Source: Gammaproteobacteria bacterium
GTDB lineage: Bacteria; Pseudomonadota; Gammaproteobacteria; Steroidobacterales; Steroidobacteraceae
DNA: 16,487 nt
Assembly: GCA_027451085.1 (NCBI GenBank)
Contig: DAIDKA010000315.1
Coordinates: 1-16,487, forward strand
Direction of reading: 5' to 3'
The notes under the pieces are model-generated. The model ran no database searches. It saw only the letters and a list, made by a program, of their open reading frames with translations, and was not told the origin of the DNA. Position 1 is the stretch's first letter; every line of letters starts with the position of its first letter. Shown here piece by piece: positions 13,583 to 16,487 of this stretch. The position numbers were made by a program, and so were the translations under genes.

Positions 13583-13880
13583 GCCGCTGCTTCTGGCGCT
13601 GGCTTTCGGCGGCGGTCTCGTGCTGGGCACCGCCTTTCATCTCGGGCTGTGGTGGACGGTCAGGTGCGGACTGGACGCAAAGCGCTCTGCACTCTGGTTC
13701 CCGGCAAGTCTGCTGCTGCGAATGGGGGGCACCCTCGCCGGGTTCTACCTGATCGGCGCGGGACGCTGGGAGCGTTACATGGCCTGCCTTGCGGGATTCC
13801 TGGTCGCCCGGATGCTGGTCACGCGCTTTGCGCCGTCTGTCACCGCGCGCGCGCACCGGAGCACCGCCCGTGCGTCTTAG
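13566..13880 (+). CDS. atpR: N-ATPase AtpR subunit
   Basis: A 104-residue membrane protein with three hydrophobic segments (about 7-31, 42-65 and 68-87). It matches the AtpR family found only in N-type ATPase operons in size, topology and position between atpQ and atpB. Within the second segment lies a charged Arg at 52 (LLLRMGGTLAGFYLIG), and a second Arg falls in WERYMACLAGFLVARM. A membrane-embedded arginine is consistent with the proposal that AtpR interacts with the c-subunit carboxylates, perhaps during c-ring assembly; that role is not proven. The start at 13566 or 13569 is set by AAGGAG upstream. The C-terminal tail is basic (ARAHRSTARAS). The stop overlaps the GTG of atpB by 11 bases. 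Confidence 0.85.
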   Translation: MMNLVEPLLLALAFGGGLVLGTAFHLGLWWTVRCGLDAKRSALWFPASLLLRMGGTLAGFYLIGAGRWERYMACLAGFLVARMLVTRFAPSVTARAHRSTARAS

Positions 13881-14580
13881 CCCCGACGAGATCATCCTCT
13901 GGCAGCATGGACCGCTGAAGGTCAATGCGACGATCGCCTACACCTGGGGATTGATGCTGTTTCTCCTGGCCGGGGCGCGGCTCGCCACGCGAGGACTGCG
14001 CACGGGGGGTGAGCGCTCGGACTGGCAGAACCTGCTGGAAATCCTTGTCACCGGCATCGAACAACAGATCCGGGCGGTCGGCCTCAATCCTCCCCGCAAG
14101 TACCTCGGGTTCCTGGGCACACTGTTCGTATTCGTGGCAACGGCCAACCTTTTCACCATTGTTCCCGGCTACACGCCCCCCACCAGTTCCCTGTCCACCA
14201 CGGCGGCACTCGCGTTGTGCGTGTGGACCGCGGTGCCGGCTTTCGGCATCGCCGAGCAGGGTGTCGCCCGCTACCTCAAGTCCTACCTGGAACCCACGGT
14301 GATCATGCTGCCGTTCAACGTCATCGGGGAGTTCTCACGCACCCTGGCGCTGGCGGTGCGCCTGTTCGGCAACATGATGAGCGGCTCGATGATCGTGGCG
14401 ATCCTGCTGACCGTCACGCCCTTCATCTTCCCGGTGGTCATGACCTCGCTCGGGCTGCTTACCGGCATGGTCCAGGCGTACATATTCAGCATTCTGGCCG
14501 CTGTATACATCGCGGCTGCCACCGGCAGCGGGGCATCCGTGCCGCAACCCGACGCCGCAGGGCGGAACCCCGGCAAGTGA
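13870..14580 (+). CDS. atpB: N-type F1Fo-ATPase, Fo subunit a
   Basis: A 236-residue integral membrane stator subunit forming the ion half-channels against the c ring. The N-terminus RLSPDEIILWQHGPLKVNAT and NLLEILVTGIEQQIR are family features, and PTSSLSTTAALAL is the third helix. The essential stator Arg is Arg 164 in LALAVRLFGNMMSG (equivalent to E. coli Arg210). The final helix has VQAYIFSILAAVYI, with the conserved Gln and Tyr. The start is a GTG at 13870 that overlaps atpR by 11 bases; the open frame upstream of it is a shadow of atpR. The tail after the last helix is polar and Gly/Pro-rich. The c-subunit gene follows after 14 bases. Confidence 0.93.
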   Translation: MRLSPDEIILWQHGPLKVNATIAYTWGLMLFLLAGARLATRGLRTGGERSDWQNLLEILVTGIEQQIRAVGLNPPRKYLGFLGTLFVFVATANLFTIVPGYTPPTSSLSTTAALALCVWTAVPAFGIAEQGVARYLKSYLEPTVIMLPFNVIGEFSRTLALAVRLFGNMMSGSMIVAILLTVTPFIFPVVMTSLGLLTGMVQAYIFSILAAVYIAAATGSGASVPQPDAAGRNPGK

Positions 14581-14594
14581 ACTCAGGAGTCGAT

Positions 14595-14873
14595 ATGGAC
14601 AGCACAACGGTTATCGCAGCGGTCTCGATCATCACCGCCGGTATTACGACCGGCTTCGGCACCATGGGACCCGCCCTGGGGGAAGGGCGGGCTGTGGCAT
14701 CGGCGCTGACTTCACTGGCGCAACAGCCGGATGCATCGGCCACGATCACCCGGACCTTGTTCGTCGGCCTGGCGATGATCGAGTCCACCGCCATCTACTG
14801 CTTCGTCATCTCGATGATCCTGATCTTCTCCAACCCGTTCTGGAACATCGTGCTGGCTCACGCCGGGAAGTAA
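14595..14873 (+). CDS. atpE: N-type F1Fo-ATPase, c subunit (rotor ring proteolipid)
   Basis: A 92-residue hairpin of two transmembrane helices (about 5-40 and 50-85) that assembles into the rotor ring. The ion site is in MIESTAIYCFV with the carrier Glu 63 followed by Ser 64, Thr 65 and Tyr 68, the pattern of Na+-binding c subunits such as Ilyobacter tartaricus (Glu65, Ser66, Thr67, Tyr70). Helix 1 has GPALGEG with Glu 30 at the position of the Ilyobacter Gln32, so each hairpin carries two carboxylates, a mark of N-type c subunits. These features were first read as Na+ specificity, but an N-type ring from Burkholderia pseudomallei was reported to be proton-coupled, so the ion should stay open. 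AGGAG (14585-14589) sits five bases before the ATG, giving one of the clearest ribosome binding sites in the operon, fitting the high copy number needed. Confidence 0.95.
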   Translation: MDSTTVIAAVSIITAGITTGFGTMGPALGEGRAVASALTSLAQQPDASATITRTLFVGLAMIESTAIYCFVISMILIFSNPFWNIVLAHAGK

Positions 14874-14876
14874 GCC

Positions 14877-15680
14877 ATGCTGATCGACTGGTTCACAGTC
14901 ACCGCGCAGGCCCTGAACTTCCTGATCCTGGTCTGGTTGTTGAGGCGCTTTGCCTACCAACCGGTCCTGCAGGCCATCAGCCGGCGCGAAGAGCGGATCG
15001 CCGCCCAGCTCGCAGCCGCCGCCAGCGCCGAAGCGGCCGCAAACACGGAGCGGGAGGCCCTCAGCGGCAGGCGCCTGGAGTTCGAGCAGCATCGTGCCGC
15101 CCTCCTTGACCAGGCGACTCAGGAGGCGGCGGCGCTGCGATCGAAGCTGCTGGAGCAGGCGCGACAGGATGGCGCTGCGGAGCGCTCGCGCCTGCTCGCC
15201 GTGCTGCGAGCGGAACAGGTGGAGCTCGAACTGACCCTCGCCCGTGAGGTGCGCCAGGTGGTGCTGGAGATCGTCGGCAAGACACTCCAGGATCTCGCCC
15301 ACGTGGAGCTCAATGACGCCATGGTGGAGGTGTTCCTGGGACACCTCCAGGCGCTGGGCGAGGCCGAACGCCTGTTGCTGCTCACTGCCGCGACAAGTGC
15401 GAACACCCCCGTCGTGCGCAGTGCTTTCGAGCTGGCGCCGGACACCCGTGCAAGAATCCGGACCGCGTTGGCAGCGCTGGGCGCATCGGACCCTGACGTT
15501 CACTTCGAGACCGCGGTGGGGCTGGTTTGCGGCATCGACTTCACGGCAGCGGGCCACAGGCTGGCCTGGAGCGTGGGGGATTATCTTGCGGGCCTAGAGG
15601 AGGGGATTGACCGGATCCTGGAAGCTCGCTGCAGGACTGTACCGGCGGAGCCTGCGTCAGTGCCGGCTGCAATCACATGA
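14877..15680 (+). CDS. atpF: N-type F1Fo-ATPase, b subunit with delta-like C-terminal region
   Basis: A 267-residue stator subunit, much longer than the usual b subunit of about 156 residues. One transmembrane helix (about 8-25: VTAQALNFLILVWLLRRF) is followed by the b hallmark YQPVLQAISRREERI, then a long Ala/Glu/Arg-rich coiled coil to about 140. The remaining part, about 150-255, looks like the C-terminal half of F1 delta: FLGHLQALGEAERLLLLTA, then VGLVCGIDFTAAGHRLAWSV and DYLAGLEE. No separate atpH lies between atpF and atpA, so this protein probably does both the b and delta jobs, as in other N-type operons. It starts 3 bases after the c-subunit stop. Its stop overlaps the atpA ATG (ATGA). 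Confidence 0.9.
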   Translation: MLIDWFTVTAQALNFLILVWLLRRFAYQPVLQAISRREERIAAQLAAAASAEAAANTEREALSGRRLEFEQHRAALLDQATQEAAALRSKLLEQARQDGAAERSRLLAVLRAEQVELELTLAREVRQVVLEIVGKTLQDLAHVELNDAMVEVFLGHLQALGEAERLLLLTAATSANTPVVRSAFELAPDTRARIRTALAALGASDPDVHFETAVGLVCGIDFTAAGHRLAWSVGDYLAGLEEGIDRILEARCRTVPAEPASVPAAIT

Positions 15681-16487
15681 GCGCCCCTTCCATCAATCTG
15701 GCGGCCACCGTCGACCGCGCCCTCGGCGAGCTGCACCAGGCTGACGCCACCCTGGTTCCGGAGCTCACGGCCCGCGAAGTGGGCACGGTCACCCGCGTGT
15801 CCACCGGCATCGCCATGGTCTCAGGCCTGCCTGGGGTCGGATATGAAGAACTGGTCAGCTTTCCAGGCGGCACGGCCGGCATCGCATTCAACGTCGACGA
15901 AGCCGAAATCGGTGTGGTGCTGCTCGGTGACTACCAGCATCTGCAGGCGGGTGCGCAGGTGCAGCGCACTCATCGCGTCATGGACGTGGGGGTCGGCTTG
16001 GGATTGCTGGGCCGGGTCATCGATCCTCTCGGGCGTCCCTTGGATGGCCGGGGAAGCATCGCCACGCAGGCGCGTCTGCCGGTGGAACGGCCGGCGGCCG
16101 CCATCATGGATCGCGCTCCGGTGGAACAGCCGCTGCAGACGGGGATCAAGGTCATCGATGCCATGATTCCGATCGGCCGCGGCCAGCGGGAGCTGATTCT
16201 CGGGGACCGCCAGACCGGCAAGACCGCCATCGCACTCGATGCCATCGTGAACCAGCGTGACCAGAACGTGGTGTGCATCTACTGCGCCATCGGCCAGCGC
16301 GCCGCGGGGGTGGCCAAGGCGATCGCCGCACTGCGCGAACGCGGGGCGCTCGAGTACACGATCGTCATGGTCACCGCGGGCAACGATCCGGCGGGGCTGA
16401 CGTACATCGCCCCCTACGCCGCGACCAGCGTGGCGGAATACTTCATGGAACAGGGTCGCGACGTTCTCATCGTCTACGACGATCTCA
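15677..16487 (+). CDS. atpA: N-type F1Fo-ATPase, alpha subunit, 5' part only
   Basis: The first 270 codons are present, open to the right edge. Walker A is GDRQTGKT at 176-183, followed by AIALDAIVNQ, CIYCAIGQRAAGVAKAI and VTAGNDPAGLTYIAPYAA; VLIVYDDL at the edge is the Walker B region, all standard for the regulatory nucleotide-binding alpha subunit. The N-terminal beta-barrel is seen in GTVTRVSTGIAMVSGLPGVG and in GIAFNVDEAEIGVVLLGDY. The protein starts as MSAPSINLAATVDRALGEL; the N-terminal helix that binds delta in standard enzymes is rewritten, in keeping with the b-delta fusion upstream. The ATG overlaps the atpF stop. The rest of atpA and the expected atpG lie outside the window. The arginine finger cannot be checked. 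Confidence 0.95.
   Translation, partial: MSAPSINLAATVDRALGELHQADATLVPELTAREVGTVTRVSTGIAMVSGLPGVGYEELVSFPGGTAGIAFNVDEAEIGVVLLGDYQHLQAGAQVQRTHRVMDVGVGLGLLGRVIDPLGRPLDGRGSIATQARLPVERPAAAIMDRAPVEQPLQTGIKVIDAMIPIGRGQRELILGDRQTGKTAIALDAIVNQRDQNVVCIYCAIGQRAAGVAKAIAALRERGALEYTIVMVTAGNDPAGLTYIAPYAATSVAEYFMEQGRDVLIVYDDL

Noticed and set aside
1..16487. Mobile elements, CRISPR arrays, tRNA or rRNA genes
   Set aside because: No transposase or integrase, no regularly spaced repeats and no tRNA-like cloverleaf were noticed. The N-ATPase may be laterally acquired, but no insertion boundary or attachment site is visible here.

Overview
The window is GC-rich, densely coded and bacterial. An HrpA-type DEAH helicase, a complete L-Ara4N lipid A modification operon, a PsiF-repeat protein and a cytochrome c4-like protein point to a Gammaproteobacterium, with a Betaproteobacterium as the alternative. 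The genus cannot be told from the sequence. No tRNA, rRNA, CRISPR array, transposase or integrase was seen.

Layout. (1) 1-276, minus strand: 5' end of an ATP-dependent helicase gene (hrpA), cut by the window edge. (2) 395-1888: NAD(P)-dependent aldehyde dehydrogenase, divergent from hrpA. (3) 2048-9181: seven tightly packed plus-strand genes in the order arnC, formyltransferase, decarboxylase, arnD, arnT, an SMR-type arnE/arnF-like flippase subunit, arnB. Together they encode every step from UDP-glucuronate to L-Ara4N-modified lipid A; only the UDP-glucose dehydrogenase (ugd) is missing. The two activities that are fused in enterobacterial ArnA are separate overlapping genes here, arnB is last instead of first, and there is one SMR subunit instead of two. 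(4) 9262-10951: a small secreted PsiF-repeat protein (plus strand), facing a universal stress protein and a diheme cytochrome c (both minus strand). (5) 11211 to the right edge: a DUF2934 gene followed 14 bases later by an N-type (alternative) F1Fo-ATPase operon in the order atpD-C-Q-R-B-E-F-A, with atpA cut by the edge and atpG expected beyond it.

How the genes work together. In the arn operon, the decarboxylase makes UDP-Ara4O, ArnB aminates it, the formyltransferase protects the amine, ArnC loads the sugar on undecaprenyl phosphate, ArnD removes the formyl group, the SMR protein helps flip the carrier and ArnT transfers L-Ara4N to lipid A. The expected outcome is a less negative outer membrane and resistance to polymyxins and cationic peptides. 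The atp operon encodes a second rotary ATPase of the N-type family. This is shown by the gene order, the extra membrane proteins AtpQ and AtpR, a c subunit with two glutamates in the ion site, a b subunit carrying a delta-like C-terminal part, and no separate atpH. The DUF2934, Usp and cytochrome c genes beside it suggest an energy or redox stress setting, but that is inference.

Nothing here is clearly a wholly undescribed system. The points most worth a second look are the DUF2934 gene placed as the leader of the N-ATPase operon, the split ArnA activities with a single SMR subunit, and the departures from the textbook beta-subunit motifs in AtpD.
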